Source of the DNA: Cellulomonas sp. HZM
GTDB taxonomy: Bacteria; Actinomycetota; Actinomycetes; Actinomycetales; Cellulomonadaceae
NCBI RefSeq assembly: GCF_000708885.1
Contig: NZ_JEOE01000013.1
Coordinates: forward strand, 26,272-90,271
DNA: 64,000 nt
Direction of reading: 5' to 3'
This document shows positions 17,673 to 26,391 of this stretch, one piece after another (position 1 is the first letter of the stretch; every line of letters begins with the position of its first letter). The notes below the pieces were generated by a model. The model was not told where the DNA came from. It worked only from the letters and a program-made list of their open reading frames with translations, and ran no database searches. Position numbers and translations under genes: made by a program.

Positions 17673-18829
17673 GCCCCGAGGAGTCGATCCTCGAGGACGT
17701 GCGGGCCGTGGTCGCGCTCAGCCCGGACGTCGACGACGCCGCGCTCGCGCGCGAGGTCGACCGCGCCGGGCGGGCGCGCGGCCTCGTGCTCGGGTCCGAC
17801 GCGCGGGCCAGGCTCACGCGCGTGGTGCGTGACGCGGTGCTCGGGGCCGGCCCGCTGCAGCGGCTGCTCGACGACCCCGACATCACGGACGTGCTGGTCA
17901 ACGGCCCACGGGACGTGTGGGTCGAACGGCACGGCGAGCTGCGGCCGACGAGCGTGGACCTCGGCGACGAGGCAGGTGTGCGGTCGCTCGCGGTCCGGCT
18001 CGCGGCCGTCGCGGGCGCCCGGCTCGACGACGCGCAGCCGGCCGTGGACGCGCGACTCCCGGACGGCACGCGCCTGCACGCGGTCCTGCCGCCCGTCGCG
18101 GACGCGGGCACGCTCGTGAGCCTGCGGACCGTACGGTCCGAGGCGTTCACGCTCGACGACCTCGTCGCCTCGCGGTCGCTCGCGCCCGCACTCGTGCCGG
18201 TCCTCGCCGACCTCGTGCGGGTGCGGGCCAACCTGCTGCTGTCCGGCCCGACGGGTGCTGGCAAGACGACGCTGCTCGCCTCGCTGCTCTCGCTCGTGCC
18301 TCCCGACGAGCGGATCGTGGTGATCGAGGAGGCAGGCGAGCTGCGCCCTCGTCACGGCCACGTCGTGCGGCTCGTCGCGCGCCGCGCCAACATCGACGGC
18401 GCGGGCACGGTCACGCTGTCCGACCTGGTGCGGCACGCGATGCGGATGCGGCCCGACCGGATCGTGCTCGGCGAGTGCCGCGGTGCGGAGGTCGCCGACG
18501 TCCTCACTGCCCTCAACACAGGCCATGACGGCGGCTGCGCGACGGTGCACGCCAACGCGGCCGCCGAGGTGCCGGCCCGGCTGCAGGCTCTCGGCGCTCT
18601 CGCGGGACTGCCGCGCGAGGCGGTCGTCGCACAGGCCGCGGCCGCGTTCGACGCGGTCGTGCACCTGCGCCGCGGTACGGGCGGACGACGACACGTCGCG
18701 GAGATCGGCCTCGTGCGTGCGGTCGGTGACCGGCTCACGGTCCAGCTCGCGCTCGCGGCGGACCCCGGCGGGGCGGTGCTGCGCGGTCCCGGGTGGGACG
18801 AGCTCGCGGCGCGTCTGGGGGCGATGTGA
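17669..18829 (+). CDS. tadA: Flp pilus / type II secretion ATPase TadA
   Basis: The secretion ATPase that powers assembly of Flp-type pili at the inner face of the membrane. The 386-residue protein has the N-terminal DITDVLVNGP motif, Walker A GPTGAGKT (193-200), an Asp-box region around EEAGELRP, Walker B RIVLGEC (264-270) and the His box GHDGGCATVHANA (285-297). The start GTG 17669 is set by the GTGA overlap with ssd; a preceding GTG codon is in frame. TadB follows with another GTGA overlap, so the genes form one coupled operon. Confidence 0.95.
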   Translation: MSPEESILEDVRAVVALSPDVDDAALAREVDRAGRARGLVLGSDARARLTRVVRDAVLGAGPLQRLLDDPDITDVLVNGPRDVWVERHGELRPTSVDLGDEAGVRSLAVRLAAVAGARLDDAQPAVDARLPDGTRLHAVLPPVADAGTLVSLRTVRSEAFTLDDLVASRSLAPALVPVLADLVRVRANLLLSGPTGAGKTTLLASLLSLVPPDERIVVIEEAGELRPRHGHVVRLVARRANIDGAGTVTLSDLVRHAMRMRPDRIVLGECRGAEVADVLTALNTGHDGGCATVHANAAAEVPARLQALGALAGLPREAVVAQAAAAFDAVVHLRRGTGGRRHVAEIGLVRAVGDRLTVQLALAADPGGAVLRGPGWDELAARLGAM

Positions 18830-19494
18830 CCTGGGCTGCCGGTGCGTGCGTCGGGCTCGCGCTGCTGGTGCTGGGGCGCCGCAGCCGGGCGACCCGCTGG
18901 CGCGTCACGCGGGTGCGGCACGGCGGACCCGACGCCGCCCGGTCCGTCGACCTGTCCGCCCTGCTGCTCACGGTCGCGGCCCGGCTGCGCGCGGGCACCT
19001 CCCCGTCGCACGCGTGGGCGGGTGCGCTCGGGGTCCCCGTGGGCGACGTCCCGACCGCACAGGCCCTGGCACGCGCGACGGGTCACGCCTCCACGCGTCG
19101 TGCGGACGTCGCGCTCGGGCGCCGTCGGCCGGCGGCGGGGCCGCGCGAAAGGGCCGTCGTCGTGGCGGCGTCGTCCGCAGCCGTGCTCGGGGCCCCGCTC
19201 GCGGGCGCGCTCGAACGCGTCGCGCGGGCCGTCGCGGACGACGAGGAGGCCTCCGCAGAGCTGGCGGCCGCGCTCGCCGGCCCGCGTGCGACGGCGCGCG
19301 TCCTGGCGTGGCTCCCGCTGCTCGGCATCGGGATCGGGACGCTGCTGGGCGCCGACCCCGTCGGCGTGGTCCTGGGCGGCGGGTGGGGGAGCGGCGCCGG
19401 TGCCGCGGGCGTCGGCCTGCTCCTCGCAGGGCGGTGCTGGGTACGTGCGCTGCTCGTGCGTGCGCGCACCGGGCCGACGAGTGCCGACCGATGA
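18826..19494 (+). CDS. tadB: TadB-like pilus assembly membrane protein
   Basis: Part of the membrane platform of the pilus machine (type II secretion F family). The 222-residue protein has an N-terminal hydrophobic helix, a cytosolic LLLTVAARLRAGTSPSHAWAGA segment typical of the family and a C-terminal pair of hydrophobic helices after RVLAWLPLLGIGIGTLLGADPVGVV. It is shorter than Gram-negative TadB, as is usual in actinobacteria. GTG 18826 overlaps the tadA stop. At its end the sequence GACCGATGAG is directly repeated 14 bp later, around the tadC start. Confidence 0.85.
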   Translation: MTWAAGACVGLALLVLGRRSRATRWRVTRVRHGGPDAARSVDLSALLLTVAARLRAGTSPSHAWAGALGVPVGDVPTAQALARATGHASTRRADVALGRRRPAAGPRERAVVVAASSAAVLGAPLAGALERVARAVADDEEASAELAAALAGPRATARVLAWLPLLGIGIGTLLGADPVGVVLGGGWGSGAGAAGVGLLLAGRCWVRALLVRARTGPTSADR

Positions 19495-19504
19495 GCGCCG
19501 ACCG

Positions 19505-20032
19505 ATGAGTGCGGTCGTCGCGGCGGTGCTCGTGGCGGCGGTGCTGCCGTGGACGTCGGGCCGCCGCCCGCGCGGGACGCCACGTGCGCGCGACGAGGTG
19601 CACGGCCCGGTCGACGAGGTCCTGCTGCTCGACGTGCTCGACGCCGCGCTGTCGTCGGGTGCGCCCGTGCCGCGTGCGCTTCAGGTGGTGGGCGCGTGCG
19701 TGGGTGGCGACGACGGCGCCGCGCTCGCGCGGGCCGCCGGGGCGCTCGTGCTCGGCGCGTCCTGGGATCGTGCGTGGGCCGGCAGCACGTCTGCGTGCGC
19801 TGCGCTGGCGGATGCGCTCGAGCCCGCGTGGACGTCGGGAGTGTCACCCGGTCCACTGCTGCGCGCGGAGGCCGACCGTCTGCGACGCGAGCGCAGGACC
19901 GCGGCGCGTGCGGCTGCGGCCACGCTCGGCGTGCGCCTCGTGCTGCCGCTCGGGCTGTGCTTCCTGCCGGCGTTCGTGCTGCTCGGGCTCGTGCCGATGG
20001 TCGTCAGCCTCGCGTCAGGCCTCGTGCGGTGA
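19505..20032 (+). CDS. tadC: TadC-like pilus assembly membrane protein
   Basis: The second platform protein of the pilus machine, 175 residues: a short N-terminal helix, a soluble LLLDVLDAALSSGAPVPRALQVVGA segment that parallels TadB, and a C-terminal Leu/Val-rich pair of helices (LGVRLVLPLGLCFLPAFVLLGLVPMVVSL). ATG 19505 lies 11 bp after the tadB stop. A separate ATG at 19491 opens only a five-codon frame (MSADR). The small gap and absence of promoter features place it in the same operon. Confidence 0.85.
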   Translation: MSAVVAAVLVAAVLPWTSGRRPRGTPRARDEVHGPVDEVLLLDVLDAALSSGAPVPRALQVVGACVGGDDGAALARAAGALVLGASWDRAWAGSTSACAALADALEPAWTSGVSPGPLLRAEADRLRRERRTAARAAAATLGVRLVLPLGLCFLPAFVLLGLVPMVVSLASGLVR

Positions 20033-20083
20033 CCTCGCGCAGTGACGACGGACGAGGTTCTCGTCGTGATGCCGAGCCGTCCA

Positions 20084-20096
20084 CAGCCCCCGGTCC
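20084..20096 (+). repeat. dispersed 13-mer GAGCCGTCCACAG
   Basis: One of four copies in the window (others 13316-13328 on minus, 16861-16873 and 63752-63764 on plus), all between genes. It holds a DnaA-box-like GTCCACA core. Confidence 0.55.
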
Positions 20097-20203
20097 CGTC
20101 GGCCCCGTCCACCGATCGGCTCGTGGAGCCGCCGGAGCAGGCGCGGGGCGCCGAACGTGGGACCCCGCGCCGAAGGTCGGCGCACGGCGAAGGAGGAACG
20201 ACC

Positions 20204-20545
20204 ATGAGCTCCACCCAGATCGCGGCGCACGACGACAACGACGACGAGCTCCGGCACCGGCGCGGGCCGCGACGACCGCTCGTCGCGCTCCCGAGCGCTG
20301 ACGCTCGCGACGAGGCGGCACCGCGGCGCCTGCGCGTCGTGCGCCCCATGTTCGTCCGTGCGGCGGCAGCCCGGACCGCACGGTCCCTGCGTGGGGACCT
20401 CGCGCAGGCCGGGATGGCGACCGCCGAGTACGCGATCGCCACGCTCGCCGCGGCGGGCTTCGCGGGCGTGCTCGTCGTCGTGCTGAAGAGCGGTGCGGTG
20501 CGCTCGCTGCTCACGGGCATCGTGAAGCAGGCGCTCTCGCTGTGA
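20204..20545 (+). CDS. DUF4244 Flp-pilin-like protein
   Basis: A 113-residue protein whose C-terminal 45 residues, beginning AGMATAEYAIATLAAAGFAG and ending KSGAVRSLLTGIVKQALSL, match the DUF4244 family next to actinobacterial tad genes. It resembles a class III Flp prepilin: a Glu near the start of a hydrophobic helix (TAEYAIATLAA) as in pilins cleaved by prepilin peptidase. The first 65 residues are charged and variable. ATG 20204 has AAGGAGG 7 nt upstream, the best ribosome site in the tad cluster, fitting a highly expressed pilus subunit. An open frame upstream is not needed. Confidence 0.88.
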   Translation: MSSTQIAAHDDNDDELRHRRGPRRPLVALPSADARDEAAPRRLRVVRPMFVRAAAARTARSLRGDLAQAGMATAEYAIATLAAAGFAGVLVVVLKSGAVRSLLTGIVKQALSL

Positions 20546-20898
20546 GGACCCGGGCCGGTGGGCGTGGCGGCGACGAGCGTGGGTCGGTCACGGCGGAGCT
20601 CGCGATCGGGTTCCCGGTCGTGGTCCTCGCGCTCGTGGCGGCGCTCGGCGTGGTCGCAGCCGGCAGCGCGCAGCTGCGGTGCGCCGACGCCGCACGGGCC
20701 GGCGCGAGGCTCGCGGCTCTCGGCCAGGCGGGCGACGTCGTGTCGAGTGCACAGCGGCTCGCGGGAGAGGGCGCGTCGGTGACGGTGGCCGACGACGGGT
20801 CCTGGACCACCGTCACCGTGCGGCGAGCGGTGCCGGGCGTCGGGTGGTTGGGCGGGCTGGACGCCTCGGCGTCCGCGAGCGCGCGGGTCGAGCCGTGA
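20542..20898 (+). CDS. tadE: TadE-family pilus protein
   Basis: A 118-residue minor pseudopilin-like protein. After a short basic start, DERGSVTAELAIGFPVVVLALVAALGVVAAGSAQLRCADAARAGARLAALG is the classical TadE N-terminal helix with a Glu at the prepilin position. The rest is a small extracytoplasmic domain. The GTG start overlaps the upstream stop by 4 bp (20542-20545), and its own stop overlaps the next gene by 4 bp, so it is translated as part of the tad operon. Confidence 0.9.
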   Translation: MRTRAGGRGGDERGSVTAELAIGFPVVVLALVAALGVVAAGSAQLRCADAARAGARLAALGQAGDVVSSAQRLAGEGASVTVADDGSWTTVTVRRAVPGVGWLGGLDASASASARVEP

Positions 20899-21227
20899 GC
20901 GAGCGCGGGTCGGGCACCGTCCTGCTGCTCGGCGTGGTGGGGGTCCTCGTGACGCTCGCGGGCGCGCTCGGGCTGCTGGCGGCGGCGCAGCACGCGCGGG
21001 CCACGGCGCAGCAGGCGGCCGACCTGGCCGCGCTCGCCGCCGCGCAGGGGTGGAGGACGGGCGGCGAGCCGTGCGCGCTGGCGGCCGAGGCCGTCGTCCG
21101 CAACGGGGCGGTGCTGGGTCGGTGCGTCGCGGTCGACGGCGGCATCGTCGGTGTCGTCGCGACGCACCGCTCCCCGGGTGGCACCGCGACGGCACGCGCG
21201 GTCGCGGGGCCGGGGCCGGCACGCTCA
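20895..21227 (+). CDS. TadE-like secretion-neighbourhood protein, no in-frame stop nearby
   Basis: Begins GTG at 20895 by a GTGA overlap with tadE. The first 110 residues are a normal TadE/TadG-like protein: ERGSGTVLLLGVVGVLVTLAGALGLLAAAQHARATAQQAADLAALAAA, a CALAAEAVVRNGAVLGRCVAV domain with paired Cys, and a GTATARAVAGP ending. Relatives stop about here. In this sequence the frame stays open to 24035, antisense to the whole helicase gene. The end given is where homology fades, not a stop codon. Either the stop was lost, the mRNA is handled by non-stop rescue, or the assembly has an error. Confidence 0.6.
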
Positions 21228-23795
21228 GGACGGGGCGTGCTCCAGCACCGCGTCGAGCAGCCGGATCGCGGCGGCCTTGTCGAGGGGGTTGTTGGCGTTG
21301 CCGCACTTGGGCGACTGCACGCACGCCGGGCAGCCCGTCGCGCACGAGCACGCGGCGATCGCATCCCGCGTCGCGCGCAGCCACACCGGCCCGAGCGCGA
21401 ACGCGCGCTCCGCGAACCCGGCCCCACCGGGGAACGCGTCGTGGACGAACACCGTCGGCAGCCCGGTGTCCTCGTGCAGCGCGGTCGACAGCCCGCCGAG
21501 GTCCCAGCGGTCGCACGTCGCGAGGAGGGGGAGCAGACCGATCGACGCGTGCTCGGCGGCATGCAGGGCGCCCGGCAGCGCCTCGGCGGAGACACCGGCT
21601 CGCTCGACGACGTCGGGCGTGGCGGTCCACCAGACCGCGGCGGTGCGCAGCGTCCGCGCCGGCAGGTCGAGGCTCTCGTTGCCGATCACCTGCAGATCGG
21701 GCAGGCGCTTGCGCTGGTAGCCGAGCACCTGCGTGGTGACGTCGACGGCGCCGAACCCCCAGGTGAGCGGACCCCAGGAGACGGAGCGGTCGACCGACAC
21801 GATCTCGGTCGACGTGACCCAGCGCGCCCAGGTGCCGTAGTCGACGTCGCGGCGCGTCGCGAACGCCACGCCGTCCTCGAGGCGCAGCTCGTCGATGACG
21901 AACACGAGCCCCTGGTGCACGTAGACCGCGCCGGTGTGCACCGTCGAGTCGGCCGACGCGGCGTCGACCGTGCCGAGCACCCGGCCGGTGGCCTGCTCGA
22001 CGACGCGCACCGGGTCGCCACCCGTCCCGCGCAGGTCGGTGAGCCGGGTCGCGGGCTCGGCGTGCGTCCAGTACCAGCCCGACGGTCGTCGGCGCAGCGC
22101 ACCGCGGGCGACGAGCTGGTCGAGGAGCGCCGCCGCGTCGGGACCGAACAGTCCGAGCTCGTCGAACCGCAGCGGCTGCTCGGCGGCGGCAGCGCACAGG
22201 TGCGGCGCGAGCACGTACGGGTTCCCGGGGTCGAACGTCGTCGCCTCGACGGGCACGTCGAAGATCGCCTCGGGGTGGTGCACCAGGAACGTGTCCAGCG
22301 GGTCCTCGCGGGCGACGAGCGCCACGAGCCCGTCGGCACCCGCGCGTCCCGCGCGTCCCGCCTGCTGCCAGAGCGAGACACGCGTCCCCGGCCAGCCCGC
22401 GATGAGCACGGCGTCGAGCCCCGAGATGTCGACGCCGAGCTCGAGCGCGTTGGTCGTCGCGAGCGCGCGCAGCCGGCCCGAGCGGATGTCGCGCTCGAGC
22501 TCTCGCCGTTCCTCGGGCAGGTAGCCGCCGCGGTACGCCGAGACCGCTCGCACCAGGGACGGGTCGACCGCGCCGACGTGCCCGCGCGTCGCGGTCGCGA
22601 CCGTCTCGGCGCCACGGCGCGAGCGCGTGAACGCGAGCGTGCGCGCACCGTGCACGACGAGGTCCGCGAGCAGGTCGGCGACCTCGGCGGTCGCGGTGCG
22701 TCGCGGTCGGTCCTCGGAGCCGGCTTCCGCCACGAGGCGCCCGCCCGTGCCCACCGGCCCCGAGCCCTCGCTCGGGAGGGCGGCCGTCCACACGTCGTCG
22801 GGTCCGGGCAGCGTGCTGTCATGCGGGTTGCGCTCGGCGTGCGCGGGGACGACGAGGGGTGTCGCCCACGGGTCGTCCTCGGGCGCCGGCGCGGCCAGGC
22901 CTGTCGTCGTGGTCGCCGTCGTCGTCGCTGCTGTCGTCGCGTCGTCGAACCCGGGGAGCTCGGGCGGCTGCCACAGCACGAACGTCTTGCGGCCCGCGGG
23001 CGACGCGTCGTCGGTGACCGCGACGACGTCGCGCGGATCCACGCCCACGAGTCGCGCCGCGCTCGCGGCGGGGTCGGCCGTCGTCGCGGACGCGAGCACG
23101 AACGTGGGGGACGCGCCGTACGCCTCGGCGACCCGTCGCAACCGGCGCAGCACGAGCGCCACGTGCGCGCCGAACACCCCGCGGAACGCGTGGCACTCGT
23201 CGAGCACCACGTACCGGAGCGAACCGAGCAGGCGCGCCCACCGGCGGTGCTGAGGCAGGAGGGCGAAGTGCAGGAAGTCGGGGTTGGTGAGGGCGACGTG
23301 CGCGTGGTCCTGCACCCAGCGGCGCTCGTCGAGCGAGGTGTCGCCGTCGCACGTCGCGACGCGGACGTCCCGGGCGCGGGCCGCGACCAGCAGCCGTTCG
23401 AGCGATGCCAGCTGGTCCGCGGCGAGCGCCTTCGTCGGGCACAGGTAGAGCGCCGTCGCGGCGCGCTGCACGGACTCGATCCGGCCGGGGTCGAGCACGG
23501 ACGCGGCCGACGACGCACGCACGGCGCTCAGCGCCGGGAGCCAGAACGCGAGCGACTTGCCCGACCCGGTGGAGGTCGCCAGCACCGTGTGCCGGCCCGA
23601 CCAGGCGGCGTCCGCCGCTGTGACCTGGTGCTCCCACGGACGGTCGACGCCCAGCGAGCGGTAGCCCTGGACCAGGTCGACGTCGGCCCACGAGGGCCAC
23701 GGCGCCGCGCGACCGTCGCGGGCGGGCAGCTCCCGCACGTGCGTGACCCGGTCGGTGCGCCGCCCGCCGGCGGTCAGCACGTCGAGCAGGTCCAC
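21225..23795 (-). CDS. DEAD/DEAH-box helicase with DUF1998-like C-terminus
   Basis: An 856-residue superfamily 2 helicase found beside tad genes across actinobacteria. Walker A is ATSTGSGKS, the DExH box is VVLDECHAFRG, motif III is LASATTADP, and motif VI is QQAGRAGRAG. The C-terminal domain ends in a Cys cluster (CSCATGCPACVQSPKC), probably binding a metal. Related to Hrq1/MrfA-type DNA repair helicases; that link is from family knowledge. GTG 23795 is chosen because GGGAGG stands 8 nt upstream; an ATG at 23858 lacks a signal. A hydrophilic Thr/Ala insert (about 340-370) is variable. It is convergent with the tad operon. Confidence 0.93.
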   Translation of the reverse strand: MDLLDVLTAGGRRTDRVTHVRELPARDGRAAPWPSWADVDLVQGYRSLGVDRPWEHQVTAADAAWSGRHTVLATSTGSGKSLAFWLPALSAVRASSAASVLDPGRIESVQRAATALYLCPTKALAADQLASLERLLVAARARDVRVATCDGDTSLDERRWVQDHAHVALTNPDFLHFALLPQHRRWARLLGSLRYVVLDECHAFRGVFGAHVALVLRRLRRVAEAYGASPTFVLASATTADPAASAARLVGVDPRDVVAVTDDASPAGRKTFVLWQPPELPGFDDATTAATTTATTTTGLAAPAPEDDPWATPLVVPAHAERNPHDSTLPGPDDVWTAALPSEGSGPVGTGGRLVAEAGSEDRPRRTATAEVADLLADLVVHGARTLAFTRSRRGAETVATATRGHVGAVDPSLVRAVSAYRGGYLPEERRELERDIRSGRLRALATTNALELGVDISGLDAVLIAGWPGTRVSLWQQAGRAGRAGADGLVALVAREDPLDTFLVHHPEAIFDVPVEATTFDPGNPYVLAPHLCAAAAEQPLRFDELGLFGPDAAALLDQLVARGALRRRPSGWYWTHAEPATRLTDLRGTGGDPVRVVEQATGRVLGTVDAASADSTVHTGAVYVHQGLVFVIDELRLEDGVAFATRRDVDYGTWARWVTSTEIVSVDRSVSWGPLTWGFGAVDVTTQVLGYQRKRLPDLQVIGNESLDLPARTLRTAAVWWTATPDVVERAGVSAEALPGALHAAEHASIGLLPLLATCDRWDLGGLSTALHEDTGLPTVFVHDAFPGGAGFAERAFALGPVWLRATRDAIAACSCATGCPACVQSPKCGNANNPLDKAAAIRLLDAVLEHAPS

Positions 23796-23947
23796 CCGCC
23801 CATCCTCCCACCGGCCGCCGCGGCCGATCGCCCGCGGCGACGCCGCCGCGACGCCCACGCGGCGCGACCGCGACGCCGACCCGGCGCGACGCGTCGTCCC
23901 GGGCGGCGGCGCGTGACGGGCCGCCGCCGCGATGGCACGCTGACCGC

Positions 23948-24715
23948 ATGGCCGCGATCGACCTCAACTGCGACCTGGGCGAGGAGATCGACCCGTGGGC
24001 CCCCGGTGAGCCCGGGCTCGACTCCCACCTGCTGACGATCGTGACCAGCGCGAACGTCGCGTGCGGAGCCCACGCGGGTGACGAGCGCATCATGTCCGAG
24101 GTCTGCCGTGAGGCCTCGGCGCGCGGCGTGGCCGTGGGTGCGCACGTCTCGTACGTCGACCGCGCGGGCTTCGGGCGGACGTTCGTCGACGTGCCCGCGG
24201 ACACGCTGCGGGAGCAGGTCGCGGTGCAGATCGCGACGCTGCGGCGCGCGGCCGCGACCGTCGGTGCCGAGGTCCGGTACGTGAAGCCGCACGGCGCGCT
24301 GTACAACGCGATCGTGCGGCACGAGGAGCACGCGCTGGCGGTCGTCGAGGCGGTCGAGCCGACCGGCCTGCCCGTCGTCGGCCTGCCGGCTTCGGCGGTG
24401 CTGCGGATCGCGCGCGAGCACGGGTTGCGGGCGGTCACCGAGGCGTTCGCCGACCGCGGCTACCGCGCCGACGGCACGCTCGTGCCGCGGTCGCAGTCGG
24501 GCGCGCTCGTCACGGACGGCGACGAGGTCGCCGACCGCGTCCTGCGGATCGCGCTCGACGGTCGCGTGCGGGCCGTCGACGGCACCGACGTGGCGATCGA
24601 TGCCGAGTCCGTGTGCGTCCACTCCGACACCCCCGGCGCCGCCGCGCTCGCCGCAGCCGTGCGCGCGCGGCTCGAGTCGGCCGGCGTGGACGTCCGGCCG
24701 TTCGCGGCGGTCTGA
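23948..24715 (+). CDS. pxpA: 5-oxoprolinase subunit A (LamB/YcsF)
   Basis: Subunit of the ATP-dependent enzyme that opens 5-oxoproline to glutamate in the cytosol. The 255-residue protein carries the family signature IDLNCDLGE at the start, SANVACGAHAGD, VGAHVSYVDR, VKPHGALYN, and FADRGYRADGTLVPRSQ. It starts the pxpABC operon; pxpB follows after one base. ATG 23948 is the only start preserving the motif; no good ribosome site is visible and CACGCT stands 6 nt upstream, so it may be leaderless. Confidence 0.95.
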   Translation: MAAIDLNCDLGEEIDPWAPGEPGLDSHLLTIVTSANVACGAHAGDERIMSEVCREASARGVAVGAHVSYVDRAGFGRTFVDVPADTLREQVAVQIATLRRAAATVGAEVRYVKPHGALYNAIVRHEEHALAVVEAVEPTGLPVVGLPASAVLRIAREHGLRAVTEAFADRGYRADGTLVPRSQSGALVTDGDEVADRVLRIALDGRVRAVDGTDVAIDAESVCVHSDTPGAAALAAAVRARLESAGVDVRPFAAV

Positions 24716-24716
24716 C

Positions 24717-25451
24717 GTGCCCGACGACGCCCGGGTGCGCGCGGTCCGGTTCGGGCTCGACGCGGTGCTGGTCGAGGTCGACGCCGCCGACCGCTCCGAC
24801 GACGACGCGCTGCGCACAGTCCGCACGCTCGACGACGCGGTGCGGCGCGCTCGCGCTCAGGGCGACGAGGCCTTCACGGGAGTCGTCGACCAGGTCCCCG
24901 CGGCCCAGAGCCTGCTGCTGCGGTCGGTCGGCCCGATCGACGCCGACGCCGTCGTGCGCCGGGTCCTCGAGCTCGCGCACGTCGGCACCTCGTCGCGTGC
25001 CGGGAGCGCCGAGCACACCGGTCCTGGGGCCGAGGACGCGAACCCCGGAGCCGAGCACGCCGCTCCCGAGATCGAGCTCCCGGTCCGTTACGACGGCCCG
25101 GACCTCGACGAGGTCGCCCGGCTCACGGGGCTCGACACCGCCGACGTCGTGCGCCGTCACGCGGCGGCGACGTACGTGGTCGCGTTCGGCGGCTTCGTGC
25201 CGGGCTTCGCCTACCTCGTCGGCCTCGACGACGCGCTCCGCGTGCCCCGCCGCTCGAGCCCGCGCGAGCGCGTCCCCGCGGGGTCGGTCGCGATCGCCGA
25301 CAGGTTCAGCGCGGTGTACCCGTCCGCGACCCCGGGCGGCTGGCACCTGCTCGGCACGTGCGCGACGACGCTCTGGGACCCGGGCCGCGAGCCGCCCGCG
25401 CTCCTGGCCCCCGGCACCCGCGTGCGGTTCGAACCGGTGGCCGGGCCGTGA
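24717..25451 (+). CDS. pxpB: 5-oxoprolinase subunit B
   Basis: A 244-residue partner subunit, with the cyclophilin-like domain seen in AYVVAFGGFVPGFAYLVGLDD, RRSSPRERVPAGSVAIADRFSAVYPSATPGGWHLLGT. The family usually has FAPGFAYLxG at this place. A hydrophilic insert with repeated PGAE motifs (about residues 97-118) separates the two halves and is unusual. It forms a complex with PxpC to make the phosphorylating part of the enzyme. GTG 24717 lies one base after the pxpA stop; its own stop overlaps pxpC by 4 bp. Confidence 0.93.
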   Translation: MPDDARVRAVRFGLDAVLVEVDAADRSDDDALRTVRTLDDAVRRARAQGDEAFTGVVDQVPAAQSLLLRSVGPIDADAVVRRVLELAHVGTSSRAGSAEHTGPGAEDANPGAEHAAPEIELPVRYDGPDLDEVARLTGLDTADVVRRHAAATYVVAFGGFVPGFAYLVGLDDALRVPRRSSPRERVPAGSVAIADRFSAVYPSATPGGWHLLGTCATTLWDPGREPPALLAPGTRVRFEPVAGP

Positions 25452-26329
25452 CCGCGTCGACCGCGCTCGAGGTCGTCGATCCCGGCGTGCTCGCGCTCGT
25501 GCAGGACCTCGGCCGACCGGGTTGGGCGCACGTCGGCGTCGGCCGCTCGGGTGCGGCGGACCCCGCCGCGTTGCGACGTGCCAACCGGCTCGTCGGGAAC
25601 CCCGAGGGCGCCGCGGGGATCGAGGCGCTGCTGGGCGGGCTGACCGTGCGGGCGCTCGGCCCCGTGACGCTCGCGCTGTGCGGGGCGCCGGGCGAGGCGA
25701 CGGTGGACGGCAGGCCGGTGGGGCGGGACACGGTGCTCGAGGTGCCCGACGGCGCGGTCGTGCACGTCGCGCTGCCGGGGGCCGGCCTGCGCACCTACCT
25801 CGCGGTGCGCGGCGGCGTCGACGTGCCCGCGGTGCTCGGCTCCCGGTCGAGCGACGCGCTCGCGGGTGTGGGGCCGGTTCCCCTGAGCGCGGGCGACGTG
25901 CTGCCCGTCGGCGCACCGCCGGCGCCGACGTCATCGTGGCCCGTGGTCGACGCGGCGCCGCAGCGTCCGTGGGGCGTCGAGGTCGTGGTGCCGCTCGAGC
26001 CCGGCCCGCACGCGCGCTGGTTCGTGGACGGACCCAAGGCGCTGACGCATGCCGACGGCTACCACGTCACACCGGCGACGGACCGCGTCGCGGTGCGCCT
26101 CGCGGGCCTGCCGCTGCGGCGAGTGCCGGACCATCAAGGGCGCGAGCTCGCGCCCGCCGGACTGGTCGCCGGGGCGGTCCAGGTGCCCGCGGACGGCATG
26201 CCGATCGTGTTCGGCCCGGACCACCCGGTCACGGGCGGCTACCCGGTGGTCGCGGTCGCCGGTCCGGTCGCGCTCGGACGTCTGATGCAGGTGCGGCCGG
26301 GCGAGGTCGTGCGCTTCGTCGTCCGCTGA
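25448..26329 (+). CDS. pxpC: 5-oxoprolinase subunit C
   Basis: A 293-residue carboxyltransferase-like subunit. Diagnostic stretches are VQDLGRPGWAHVGVGRSGAADPAALRRANRLVGN at the start, GLRTYLAVRGGVDVP in the middle, and AGAVQVPADGMPIVFGPDHPVTGGYPVVA near the end. With PxpA and PxpB it lets the cell use 5-oxoproline formed from glutamate, glutamine or glutathione-type damage. GTG 25448 is set by the 4-bp overlap. The unit ends 118 bp before nrdD. Confidence 0.94.
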   Translation: MTASTALEVVDPGVLALVQDLGRPGWAHVGVGRSGAADPAALRRANRLVGNPEGAAGIEALLGGLTVRALGPVTLALCGAPGEATVDGRPVGRDTVLEVPDGAVVHVALPGAGLRTYLAVRGGVDVPAVLGSRSSDALAGVGPVPLSAGDVLPVGAPPAPTSSWPVVDAAPQRPWGVEVVVPLEPGPHARWFVDGPKALTHADGYHVTPATDRVAVRLAGLPLRRVPDHQGRELAPAGLVAGAVQVPADGMPIVFGPDHPVTGGYPVVAVAGPVALGRLMQVRPGEVVRFVVR

Positions 26330-26349
26330 CCTGGGCAGCAGGTGCCACC

Positions 26350-26363
26350 GGGACGAAGGTCCC
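26350..26363 (+). promoter_or_regulatory. DosR-like palindrome upstream of nrdD
   Basis: GGGACGAAGGTCCC (16 bp with flanking C and G) has GGGAC/GTCCC half-sites as in DosR/DevR boxes, 84 bp before nrdD. It differs from the consensus at two inner positions. Confidence 0.45.
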
Positions 26364-26391
26364 GCGCGGCGCAGAACTACACGCATGAAAC

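Noticed and set aside
19491..19508. Five-codon ORF MSADR at the tadB-tadC junction
   Set aside because: Probably a by-product of a short direct duplication (GACCGATGAG) around the tadC start; no evidence of function.
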